A stretch of 64,000 bases of DNA from contig NZ_CP032098.1 in assembly GCF_003544935.1 (NCBI RefSeq), forward strand, positions 1,550,001-1,614,000, given 5' to 3'. Source of the DNA: Malaciobacter molluscorum LMG 25693 (GTDB lineage Bacteria > Campylobacterota > Campylobacteria > Campylobacterales > Arcobacteraceae). Both the position numbers and the translations under genes were made by a program. Shown one piece after another: positions 56,276 through 64,000 of this stretch (position 1 is its first letter; every line of letters begins with the position of its first letter). The notes beneath the pieces are model-generated. The model ran no database searches and was not told the origin of the DNA. It saw only the letters and a program-made list of their open reading frames with translations.

Positions 56276-56475
56276 ATTTACTGCAAGAAGAAAGAGAAAT
56301 AATTGTTCAAAATGAGATAGCGAATAATGAAATCATTTTTGAATTAAAAAAGCACTTAGCTACATATATGATACCAAGTAAAATATTTTACAAAAAATCA
56401 TTACCTTTAGTTCCTAGTGATAGAAATAAAATCAATAAAGAAATTTTAAAAGAAGATATTATAAATAATATATAA
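56272..56475 (+). pseudogene. C-terminal remnant of an AMP-ligase (adenylation domain)
   Basis: 67 codons, ATGA overlap with the B12-subunit gene. The residues IFELKKHLATYMIPSKIFY and LPLVPSDRNKINKEIL match the last 50 or so residues of nonribosomal-type adenylation domains (LPxYMIPxK and the catalytic-Lys motif NGKIDRK). The rest of the ligase is missing. Most likely a deletion joined the 5' gene to the tail of a once-neighbouring gene and removed everything between. A small protein in its own right is less likely. Confidence 0.65.
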
Positions 56476-56519
56476 ATGTTACCTTTAGAAATAATGTTTT
56501 CTTAAATTTCTTTTAATTT

Positions 56520-56561
56520 TTGATATAAATCAAAGAGTTAAAAGTAATTTTTATATACAAT
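56520..56561 (+). promoter_or_regulatory. Fnr-type operator and -10 box of the cytochrome c553 gene
   Basis: TTGATATAAATCAA (56520-56533) is a perfect TTGAT-N4-ATCAA Fnr-family site. TACAAT at 56556-56561 follows after 22 nt, placing the operator centre at -41.5 of a start near 56568, the class II position. Confidence 0.7.
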
Positions 56562-56591
56562 AACAGAAATAAATTTGAGAGGATTGTTAAT

Positions 56592-56879
56592 ATGAAAAAA
56601 ATTTTAATCGCTACTTCACTTTTCGCATGTGCAGTATTTGCTGCTGATGGAGCTACATTATATAAAAAATGTGCTACTTGTCATGGAATAAATGGAGAAA
56701 AACAAGCTTTAGGTAAAAGTAAAGTTATAAAAGATTTATCAAAAGCTGAATTCATTAATGCTATGAAAGGTTACAAAGCAGGAACTTATGGTGGACCAAT
56801 GAAAGGTTTAATGAAAGGTCAAGTTGCTTCTTTAAGTGATGCTGATATTGAAGCATTAGCTAATCACATAGCAAAATAA
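56592..56879 (+). CDS. periplasmic class I cytochrome c (c553-like)
   Basis: 95 residues with a signal peptide (KKILIATSLFACAVFA, cleavage before ADGA). Haem site CATCH at residues 27-31; Met-rich MKGLMKGQ region supplies the sixth ligand. Small electron carrier for terminal oxidases or reductases. GAGAGGAT precedes the ATG; Fnr-type operator upstream. Confidence 0.93.
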   Translation: MKKILIATSLFACAVFAADGATLYKKCATCHGINGEKQALGKSKVIKDLSKAEFINAMKGYKAGTYGGPMKGLMKGQVASLSDADIEALANHIAK

Positions 56880-56901
56880 CAACTAGTTTTCTAGTTGTTA
56901 T
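56876..56901. terminator. bidirectional terminator cytochrome c553 / GGDEF
   Basis: ATAACAACTAG (56876-56886) and CTAGTTGTTAT (56891-56901), an 11-bp perfect stem with a TTTT loop, including the cytochrome stop codon. Confidence 0.75.
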
Positions 56902-57749
56902 ACATTATAAACTTCTATTCTATCTCTGCCTTTTTTCTTAGCATCAAATACAGCTTCATCAGCTTTTTTTATCATTATATCTTTATTTTTCCAATCATTA
57001 AAAAAAGAAACACCCATGCTAACTGTTACACTAATTGAACGAGTTGGATGAAAAATCTTTTGATATTTTATATCTTCTTTTAATTTTAATAAATTTTCAA
57101 GTAAATACTCTTTTTTACAAAAACAAAGTATTATAAATTCTTCTCCTCCAAATCTATAAACTTCACCATTTAATATTTTGGCATATTCTTTTAGCTTTTG
57201 GGCGATATAAACTAATACTTTGTCTCCATAATCATGTCCAAAGTTATCATTTATTCCTTTGAATCTATCAGCATCTATAAATACTGTATTCAAAATATTT
57301 ACATTATTCTGATTTATATATATATTTAAATCATTTTCCATTTTTCTTCTATTATAAACTTGAGTTAAATGATCTTTATTTATATTATCTTCTAATTGTG
57401 CTTTTTCTCTTAATAACTGTTCAATTAAAGTATCTTTATAATCTTCTTCAATATCTGTATTTCTTTGTTCAAATATTTTACCAAGTTTAAACTCAAATTG
57501 GTTATTTTTTGTATTATAATCAATATTTTTACATTCAATGACAATTGATGGTTTATCTTCACCTAAACCATTTGTTAATTTTATTTTATCAACTTGTTTT
57601 ATTGAATAACGAATTTTATCATTAATTATTGTAGGTTCAATTAACTCTTTTTTCCAATATTGTGTAGTATCTTTTTTTAATATAGTTACTCTTTTTAATA
57701 ATATATCTTCAAATAAGTTTTTATCTATGGAAATCTTATACATAATCAA
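56898..57749 (-). CDS. soluble GGDEF-domain diguanylate cyclase
   Basis: 283 residues. No membrane segment. An N-terminal region of about 110 residues of unrecognised type (strand-rich; ITILKKDTTQYWKKELIEP-like) may be a sensor. Coiled linker then GGDEF (about 125-283) with the active loop RFGGEEFIILCF. TTG start at 57749 or ATG at 57743; neither has a clear ribosome-binding site. Confidence 0.88.
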   Translation of the reverse strand: MIMYKISIDKNLFEDILLKRVTILKKDTTQYWKKELIEPTIINDKIRYSIKQVDKIKLTNGLGEDKPSIVIECKNIDYNTKNNQFEFKLGKIFEQRNTDIEEDYKDTLIEQLLREKAQLEDNINKDHLTQVYNRRKMENDLNIYINQNNVNILNTVFIDADRFKGINDNFGHDYGDKVLVYIAQKLKEYAKILNGEVYRFGGEEFIILCFCKKEYLLENLLKLKEDIKYQKIFHPTRSISVTVSMGVSFFNDWKNKDIMIKKADEAVFDAKKKGRDRIEVYNV

Positions 57750-57837
57750 ATATTAACACTAAAATACTTAATTATTTACCTTCTAAAAACTAAGCATATG
57801 ATACAATCTATACTTAATTTTTAGAAAAGGTTTCATA

Positions 57838-59124
57838 TTGAATTTAAAAACAGTTTTTTTTATTATATTTATTACTATATTTTTTAGTGCATGTGTTCAT
57901 AAAAATGTTCAAATATCAGACTTAAAAGATTACTCACAAAATCCCAAAAACTATCTATCAAAAAACTTAAATTTTAATAATCAACAAAAAGAGGATAACT
58001 ATTTTAATAAAAAATATTTTAGTGTTTGGACAAATCCTAAAATATCTATATCTAAGAAAGTCGCAACTTGGGGATTTGATTATAAAAAAAGAGAAATCTA
58101 TTTACAAAATTTTTCAAGAGCAACTAAACAATGGTTTGATAAACAAATAGAAAATTCAAATTTTGATGAATTTAAAAAAGCATCAAAAAAAGCAATTGTG
58201 ATAAAAAATAGTGCATTAAAAGTATTTCCTACAATACAAATGATGTTTTATAATCCATATAAAGCAGGAGAAGGTTTTCCTTTTGATTATAATCAAAATT
58301 CACAAATAAAGATCAATACTCCCATTTTAATATCACATTTTTCAAAAGATAAAGCTTGGGCATTTATAAAATCAGCTTCTGTTTTTGGCTGGATAAAAGT
58401 TGATAATATTGCATTTGTTGATAAAAACTTCATAAAAGAGTTCATGACAAATAATTATTATATTGCAACAAAAGATAAATTTAATATATATGATAATTTT
58501 TATATAGAAAAAATACAATTAGGAACAATTTTCCCTAAAAAAGAAAATAGATATATAGTTGCAAAAAAAGATTTAAATCATAACGCTTATATAGAATATA
58601 TTTCAATTGATACAAAAAATATTGATAAGAAACCATTAATTTTTAATGCAAAAAATATATCAAAAGTTGCTTCACAATTAATTGGTGAACAATACGGCTG
58701 GGGAGGTATTTTTAACTTTAGAGATTGCTCTAGCTTCACTCAAGATTTTTTTAGTGTATTTGGTAAATATCTAGAAAGAAACTCTTCAAAACAGTTAAAT
58801 AATGGTAGATATATAAATATAAAAAATCTAACAAATCAAAAGAAAAAAGAATTTATAATAAAAAATGCAAAACCTTTTAAAACATTAATTCATCTACCTG
58901 GGCATATCATGCTTTATATTGGAAGTAAAAAAGATGAACCATTAGTTATGCACAATGTTTGGGGTGTAAAAACAAGAGTTTTTTTTAATACTAAAGGAAG
59001 AAATATAATAGGAAAAAATATAATAAGCACTTTAGATTTTGGAAAAGAGTTACAAACATATGATGATACAAAAAATGTACTAGACAAAATAGAAAGTATT
59101 GTAATTTTAGATGAAAAAAGATAA
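57838..59124 (+). CDS. NlpC/P60-family lipoprotein with SH3 domains
   Basis: 428 residues from a TTG start with AAAAGG upstream. Lipoprotein signal peptide with lipobox FFSAC. The N-terminal and middle parts resemble the SH3 and stabilising domains of the NLPC_P60 group (KAWAFIKSASVFGWIKVDNIAF), and the C-terminal part is the NlpC/P60 domain: Cys in YGWGGIFNFRDCSSFTQDFF, His in LPGHIMLYIG, and a third polar residue nearby. Cuts peptidoglycan stem peptides; lipid-anchored. Followed by a bidirectional terminator. Confidence 0.88.
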   Translation: MNLKTVFFIIFITIFFSACVHKNVQISDLKDYSQNPKNYLSKNLNFNNQQKEDNYFNKKYFSVWTNPKISISKKVATWGFDYKKREIYLQNFSRATKQWFDKQIENSNFDEFKKASKKAIVIKNSALKVFPTIQMMFYNPYKAGEGFPFDYNQNSQIKINTPILISHFSKDKAWAFIKSASVFGWIKVDNIAFVDKNFIKEFMTNNYYIATKDKFNIYDNFYIEKIQLGTIFPKKENRYIVAKKDLNHNAYIEYISIDTKNIDKKPLIFNAKNISKVASQLIGEQYGWGGIFNFRDCSSFTQDFFSVFGKYLERNSSKQLNNGRYINIKNLTNQKKKEFIIKNAKPFKTLIHLPGHIMLYIGSKKDEPLVMHNVWGVKTRVFFNTKGRNIIGKNIISTLDFGKELQTYDDTKNVLDKIESIVILDEKR

Positions 59125-59142
59125 GTATTTTACTTATCTTTT
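59116..59142. terminator. bidirectional terminator NlpC/P60 / RND
   Basis: AAAAGATAAGT (59116-59126) and ACTTATCTTTT (59132-59142), 11-bp perfect stem with ATTTT loop, spanning both stop codons. Confidence 0.75.
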
Positions 59143-62100
59143 AAATATATAAGCCTATAAACCATAGGAACATAATAAAGATTTAAGATAGTTGCCCATA
59201 ATATTCCAAATCCTAAAGCAATAGCCATTGGTTGTAAAACTAAAGCTTGTCCTGTAGCAAAAAATATCAATGAACTTAAACCTAAAACAGTTGTAATAGA
59301 AGTAAGTAAAATAGGTCTAAGTCTTAAAAGAGCTTGTTCTTCTAACTCTTTTAAATCTTTTGCTTTTTTTATAAAATCCATCATAATAATACCGTCATTT
59401 ACTATAACTCCAGCAAGTCCTACTACACCTATAAGTCCTGGCATCGTAAGATTTATACCCATTAGCAAATGTCCTACTAAAACTCCTAAAATAGATAAAG
59501 GAATTGTACTTATTATAATCAAAGGTTTAAGCATTGAATCAAACATCCATACAAGAGCAATAAAAATAAGTATTATCGCAATAATTGCAGCTTCTCCCAT
59601 CTCTTTTTGAACTTTGGCATTCTCCTCTTGTTCACCTTTTATATCTATTGATACTTCTTTTGATAAAGCATCTAATAAAGGATTTAACTGCTCATAAACA
59701 TCTGAAGATGTAACTTTTGAGATAGAAGCTGTTACACTTACAATTCTTTTATTATTTTCTTTAAATATTTGAGAATATGCAGGAACTTTTATAAAATCTG
59801 CAACATCTTTTAATAATACTTTTTGTCCTGTATTTAATGCAATCTCAAAATCATTTAAACTTGTTAACATATCTTTATGTAAACTTTGAAAAACTATTTC
59901 AACTATTCCTTTTTTATCAAACATCTTAGAGTATGTAGCTTTTGAATAAAAAGGTTTTAATTGATTTAAAATCATCTGTTCATCAACACCTATTTGTTGT
60001 CCATATTTATTCACTTTAAATTTAAGTTCAAAATTACCTAAAAGTGCATCATCTGCAATATTTGAAACACCTTTTATTGAAGACAATTTCTCTTCTATTT
60101 GTTTTACAACTTTTTGAACTTTTTTATTTTCTCCAGAGATTGCAAGTTCTATATCATTTTTAACAATACCTGCTTTAGGTGTAAATATTTTCAATTCATC
60201 AAATTTAGATGTATCAATATTTTTATTTATAATTTTTTTTATTCTCTCTTCTAGTATTTGAGCACTATTTACTCTTATCATATCTGTACTATCATATTTT
60301 GGTGATAAAAAAGGATTTATATATTTATCAAAGAAGTTTTGAGGTGCTCTTTCTTTTAAATTTACAAACGTTTGAAAATAGAACTCTTCATTTATTGGTT
60401 GGTTTTTACCATCAAGTTTCATACCAATTACTGAAGTTACTGAACTTACTTCTGTTTTCATATCTAATTTTTCAGTTAATAACTTTTCTATTTCAAAAAC
60501 AATTTGTTCAGTTTGTTCAATCTTTTTTCCAACTCCAACAGAACCATTGATATAGATTTGAGTTGTATCAAATGTTGGTAAAAACTGGAACTTTATAGTT
60601 TTAAAAAGAATAAAAGTTAAAACTAATATACCCACAATCATGATAAGTAAAGTTAAATATCTACCTTTTAAAAAAAAGTGTAAGATTTTTGAATAGAGTC
60701 TTTTATTAAAATCCCAAACTTTATGAGATTTTCTTTTTTCATCACTTACTTTTAAAATCTGCATTGAATGTAAAGGCAAAAATAAAAATGCTTCAAAAAG
60801 AGATGATAATAAAAGTATTGTAATCATAATAGGAAGAATTTGCATAAATTTACCAGTCTCTCCACTCATAATCAAAATAGGTAAAAAGGCAAAAATAGTA
60901 GTTGCAGTTGCAGTTAATACAGCAGGATACATTTCATAAGCACCATCAAGAGCAGCTTCAAATCTACTTTTTCCCATTTCCATATGTCTATAGATATTTT
61001 CACCTACTACTATAGCTTCATCAACTAACATACCTAAAGCAATCAATGCACCAAGAAGTGAAATCATATTTAAACTATACCCTAAATACTCAGCACCAAT
61101 TAAACCTATCATAAAAGAAGTTGGTATTCCAATAGCAATAACTATTGCTATTCTCACATTAATAAAAAATAATAATGCAATAAATAGTAATATAAGTCCA
61201 AATAAAATATTTGATACAACTGTATTCAACCTATTTTTAATCCAAATAGAAGTATCAATATAAGTATCAAATTCAATATCAGGATAAATTTGTTCATAAT
61301 CTTTTGATATTTGTTTTATCTTTTTAACAAGTTCAATTGAATCACCTTCAAAACCTTTATTTACTCCAATAGCTATATTTCTTTTTGCATCATAATGTGA
61401 AATTGTATTTACATCTTCAAACTGATAGCTAACTTCTGCTATATCTTTTAAATATATCTTTTTTGTATTTATATTTAAAATAATATTTTTTATATTATTT
61501 ATATCTTTTTCACCATTGAAGGTACTTAAATAGTAATGTCTTTTAGTATCTTTTATAATACCAACAGGAAAAATTGAACTTATTTTAGATACTGCATTTA
61601 TCACATCAACTTTATTTAAACCTAAAGCTTTTATTTTATCTTCATTAAAAACAACTAAAAGTTGTTTATCTGTTTTACTAAAAACAGTAACTTCTGATAG
61701 ATCTTTTAATTGCATTATTGTTGATTTTACATCATCTGCAATATCTAATAATTGTTCTTTTGTTTTAGAGTTATTTTTAGAGAATAAAGATACCGTAATT
61801 AAAGGAAAAGTATATTCAAGTGTTTTAACAGTAGGTTCATCCATATCTGTAGGAAGATTTGTTTTTATTTGAGTTATAATATCTTTAACATCATCAACTA
61901 CTAAATTTGGATTTTCACCATCTTTTAAATCAACTTGAATAGTAAAAAAACCATTTTTAATAGTAGAACTTATCTTTTTTGCTTCACTTAATCCTAATAG
62001 TTCATCTTCTATATCTTCCACTGCAATTTTATCTAAAAGATCAGAACTAGCACCAGCATATGTTCCATTTATAATAACAGCATCAAGTGAAGCTGGAGGG

Positions 62101-62216
62101 AAAATCTCTTTTGAAATATTTAAATATGAAAAAATTGATAGAACAAATAAAAAAAACAGTAGCATATGATTTAATACTGGTTTTCTTAAAAAAAACTCTA
62201 TCAATGACTTTATCAT
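59130..62216 (-). CDS. RND-family efflux/transport permease
   Basis: 1028 residues, about 12 helices with two large periplasmic loops. TM4 carries LGMLVDEAIVVGENIYRH and the second half has GVVGLAGVIVNDGIIMMDF, the AcrB/HAE1 signature. N-terminal YLNISKEIFPPASLDAVIINGTYAGAS is typical. No membrane-fusion or outer-membrane partner is adjacent; the gene is coupled by a 4-nt overlap to the ftsL-like gene instead. Drug, lipid or metal substrate unknown. Confidence 0.92.
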   Translation of the reverse strand: MIKSLIEFFLRKPVLNHMLLFFLFVLSIFSYLNISKEIFPPASLDAVIINGTYAGASSDLLDKIAVEDIEDELLGLSEAKKISSTIKNGFFTIQVDLKDGENPNLVVDDVKDIITQIKTNLPTDMDEPTVKTLEYTFPLITVSLFSKNNSKTKEQLLDIADDVKSTIMQLKDLSEVTVFSKTDKQLLVVFNEDKIKALGLNKVDVINAVSKISSIFPVGIIKDTKRHYYLSTFNGEKDINNIKNIILNINTKKIYLKDIAEVSYQFEDVNTISHYDAKRNIAIGVNKGFEGDSIELVKKIKQISKDYEQIYPDIEFDTYIDTSIWIKNRLNTVVSNILFGLILLFIALLFFINVRIAIVIAIGIPTSFMIGLIGAEYLGYSLNMISLLGALIALGMLVDEAIVVGENIYRHMEMGKSRFEAALDGAYEMYPAVLTATATTIFAFLPILIMSGETGKFMQILPIMITILLLSSLFEAFLFLPLHSMQILKVSDEKRKSHKVWDFNKRLYSKILHFFLKGRYLTLLIMIVGILVLTFILFKTIKFQFLPTFDTTQIYINGSVGVGKKIEQTEQIVFEIEKLLTEKLDMKTEVSSVTSVIGMKLDGKNQPINEEFYFQTFVNLKERAPQNFFDKYINPFLSPKYDSTDMIRVNSAQILEERIKKIINKNIDTSKFDELKIFTPKAGIVKNDIELAISGENKKVQKVVKQIEEKLSSIKGVSNIADDALLGNFELKFKVNKYGQQIGVDEQMILNQLKPFYSKATYSKMFDKKGIVEIVFQSLHKDMLTSLNDFEIALNTGQKVLLKDVADFIKVPAYSQIFKENNKRIVSVTASISKVTSSDVYEQLNPLLDALSKEVSIDIKGEQEENAKVQKEMGEAAIIAIILIFIALVWMFDSMLKPLIIISTIPLSILGVLVGHLLMGINLTMPGLIGVVGLAGVIVNDGIIMMDFIKKAKDLKELEEQALLRLRPILLTSITTVLGLSSLIFFATGQALVLQPMAIALGFGILWATILNLYYVPMVYRLIYLKDK

Positions 62217-62467
62217 TTTTTCTCTTCAAGTGATTTTATTATCAAAGAATCTACAATTTGATTTTTAAATTTCATATCTTCTAATTGTTGTGCTAAAAAT
62301 CGGTTTTCTTCTTTTAAAGATGTATAATGTGCATATAATTTATTTACATCTTTACTCACGTAATATATATTATTTCTTAAATATATTTTTGGCATATATA
62401 ACACAAGGCTTACAATTAAAATTGAAAATGCGATAAATATCGAATTTTTAGCATTAAGTTTAATCAA
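62213..62467 (-). CDS. FtsL-like septal membrane protein
   Basis: 84 residues: short cytoplasmic start, one membrane helix (about 9-28), and a periplasmic coiled coil (SKDVNKLYAHYTSLKEENRFLAQQLEDM). Sequence is weakly conserved, but position directly after rsmH (8-nt overlap) is the classic location of ftsL. It would act with FtsB/FtsQ in the divisome. Confidence 0.65.
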   Translation of the reverse strand: MIKLNAKNSIFIAFSILIVSLVLYMPKIYLRNNIYYVSKDVNKLYAHYTSLKEENRFLAQQLEDMKFKNQIVDSLIIKSLEEKK

Positions 62468-63362
62468 ACTTAAAAATCCTTAACTTTGAACTTCTACTTC
62501 TTGGGTTTTGTTTAATCTCATCTTTTGATGGAGTAATTGGTTTTTTAGTTATGATTTTACCTAAAGCATGATTATTCCCACAAGTACATTTAAATGCTTC
62601 AGATGGACAAATACAAGATTTAGTCCATTTTTTAAAAAATTTTTTAACAATTCTGTCTTCTAATGAATGAAATGAAATGATTGCAATAATACAATCTTTT
62701 GGTTTGATTTGTTCTATTGACTCAAATAATCGTCTTAATACTCCAAGTTCATCATTTACTTCTATTCTTATTGCTTGAAAAGGAAGAGTTGCTGGATGAA
62801 TTTTACCTTTATGCATTTTTTTAGATAAAAATTCTGCTAACTCTTTTGAGGAATTAAAAGGTCTATTATTAACTATTAAAGAAGCTACTTTTTTATATTC
62901 TCTTACTTCGCCATACTCTTTAAAAATATTTTCCAAATCTTCTTGAGAATAATTATTTACAACGACACTTGCATCAAGTGTTTGAGTTTGATCCATTCGC
63001 ATATCTAAAGTATCACTTTCAAAACCAAAACCTCTTTGTAGTTTATCAAGTTGTAAAGATGATACTCCAATATCTGCTAATATACCTTTAATATTATAAT
63101 CTTTAAATTTATTTAAAACGTGTTCAAAATTTCCTTTATTAAAAATAACCCTACTTTCAAACTCTTTTAATCTTTGTTTTGAAAAAGCTAAAGCTTCATC
63201 ATCTTGGTCATTACATATTAACTTTATATTTTTATTTTGAGAAATTAAGCCAGAACTATGTCCAGCAAAACCAGTAGTACAATCTATTATATATCCATCA
63301 GTTATATCATTAAAAGATTCAAGTGTCTGTTCATATAAGACGGGAACGTGTGGAACATCCAT
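62460..63362 (-). CDS. rsmH: 16S rRNA (cytosine1402-N4)-methyltransferase RsmH
   Basis: 300 residues. MDVPHVPVLYEQTLESF at the start, SAM-binding YIIDCTTGFAGHSSGL, ADIGVSSLQLDKLQRGFGF, TLPFQAIRIEVNDELGVL and IIAIISFHSLEDRIVKKFFK, all RsmH signatures, then a Cys-rich CICPSEAFKCTCG. Methylates C1402 in the ribosomal P site. First gene of the rsmH-ftsL-RND unit. Confidence 0.95.
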   Translation of the reverse strand: MDVPHVPVLYEQTLESFNDITDGYIIDCTTGFAGHSSGLISQNKNIKLICNDQDDEALAFSKQRLKEFESRVIFNKGNFEHVLNKFKDYNIKGILADIGVSSLQLDKLQRGFGFESDTLDMRMDQTQTLDASVVVNNYSQEDLENIFKEYGEVREYKKVASLIVNNRPFNSSKELAEFLSKKMHKGKIHPATLPFQAIRIEVNDELGVLRRLFESIEQIKPKDCIIAIISFHSLEDRIVKKFFKKWTKSCICPSEAFKCTCGNNHALGKIITKKPITPSKDEIKQNPRSRSSKLRIFKFD

Positions 63363-63423
63363 TAAAAAGGTCCTTATTTAATTTTATATATAATACCTAA
63401 ATTTTAATTTAAGGTATTTTAAA

Positions 63424-64000
63424 ATGACAGATAAAAATGTAATTGATTTATTAAGTAACTTATCATTAACTATGTTTAGAAAAAACTTTTTTGGTATTTA
63501 TCATGGAGCTATATCTGCAAAAGTTGATCATAATTCATTTATTATAAATACATCAGATGCAATCTTTGATGAGATGACTGAAAAATCTTTTTGTCATTTA
63601 AGTACAACAAAACAAGATTACAGATGGAATGAAGCAAGTATTGAAGCTCATATTCATGCAACTATATATAATAATATACATGAAGCAAAATATATAGCAT
63701 TTGGTATGCCTATTTTTACAACTGCCTATACACTTGATCATAATAAGATTATTTTTGATGATTATTTTGGTAAAACAACTTTTGGACAAATAGATGTAAT
63801 TGATCCAGGTGATTATAACACTTGGTATGATAGGAATGCACTAGAAATCACAAAATATCTAAAAGAAAACAATACAAGAATTATGGTAATAAAAGGTGTT
63901 GGAACATATGTTTATGATAGGGATATTAATGAGCTAGTAAAGAGAGTTGCAATCCTAGAAAATAGCTGCAGATTGATAAGTATTAGGTCTTCATATAGTT
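63424..64000 (+). CDS. class II aldolase/adducin family protein (partial)
   Basis: Starts at the ATG at 63424 and runs off the right edge; 192 residues seen. Class II aldolase features: NFFGIYHGAISAKVD (GNISAR region), SIEAHIHATIYNNI (metal His), and TYVYDRDINELVKRVAILE. These enzymes are zinc aldolases or epimerases on small sugar phosphates. AAGG lies upstream. Divergent from rsmH. Confidence 0.75.
   Translation, partial: MTDKNVIDLLSNLSLTMFRKNFFGIYHGAISAKVDHNSFIINTSDAIFDEMTEKSFCHLSTTKQDYRWNEASIEAHIHATIYNNIHEAKYIAFGMPIFTTAYTLDHNKIIFDDYFGKTTFGQIDVIDPGDYNTWYDRNALEITKYLKENNTRIMVIKGVGTYVYDRDINELVKRVAILENSCRLISIRSSYS

Overview
The window is AT-rich chromosomal DNA from a Campylobacterota bacterium, most likely of the Arcobacter group. 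This rests on very low GC, frequent TTG starts, the UPF0323 lipoprotein next to a glutathionylspermidine-synthase-like gene (an order I recall from Campylobacter), an epsilon-type octaheme HAO cytochrome with its NapC-like partner, Cache-type chemoreceptors, and a CHASE4-type diguanylate cyclase. No rRNA, tRNA, CRISPR array, insertion sequence or phage gene was seen. The window is cut at both ends inside genes.

Layout. 1-7.9 kb: a divergent CbiM-type cobalt permease (partial) and an eight-gene, tightly overlapping anaerobic corrin-ring cluster (cbiA, cbiC, a 2Fe-2S protein, cbiD, cbiET, cbiF, cbiG, cbiH). 7.9-12.2 kb: a leftward operon with a NosL-like copper protein, an unfamiliar cysteine-containing membrane protein, a LolD/FtsX-type ABC transporter and a COG2836-type membrane protein, behind a promoter whose leader holds a perfect terminator hairpin. 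12.4-17.3 kb: a HAD phosphatase and two convergent chemoreceptors that share a 128-bp perfect inverted repeat. 17.7-22.8 kb: periplasmic cupin, two-component system, Na/Pi transporter, trmL, a WG-like secreted protein. 22.8-26.7 kb: purU, malic enzyme, pgeF, aroE. 26.7-31.5 kb: a divergent locus with a YheO-type regulator, a threonine-synthase-like PLP enzyme, RidA, a gamma-glutamyltransferase-family enzyme and a TauE-type exporter, around an AT-rich spacer with two identical palindromic repeats. 31.6-34.9 kb: PEB4-like foldase and haoCA. 35-46 kb: housekeeping genes (thiI, UPF0323, lpxK, DegT aminotransferase, nadE, BFD-like ferredoxin, djlA-like, tatBC, queA, exonuclease). 46-55.7 kb: NSS transporter, ComEC, diguanylate cyclase, and an rraA-ggct-TPR-ovoA operon for ovothiol chemistry. 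55.9-64 kb: an orphan B12-binding mutase subunit followed by the tail of an adenylation enzyme, cytochrome c553, a second GGDEF protein, an NlpC/P60 lipoprotein, an RND pump, ftsL-like, rsmH and a partial class II aldolase.

How it fits together. The organism appears to make B12 anaerobically, respire nitrogen oxides or their intermediates through HaoCA and small cytochromes, handle copper, and make a histidine thiol. Two respiratory promoters (haoC and cytochrome c553) carry Crp/Fnr-type palindromes, each exactly 22 nt from a -10 box, which suggests shared low-oxygen or nitrogen-oxide control. Most convergent gene pairs are separated by perfect inverted repeats that often include the stop codons.
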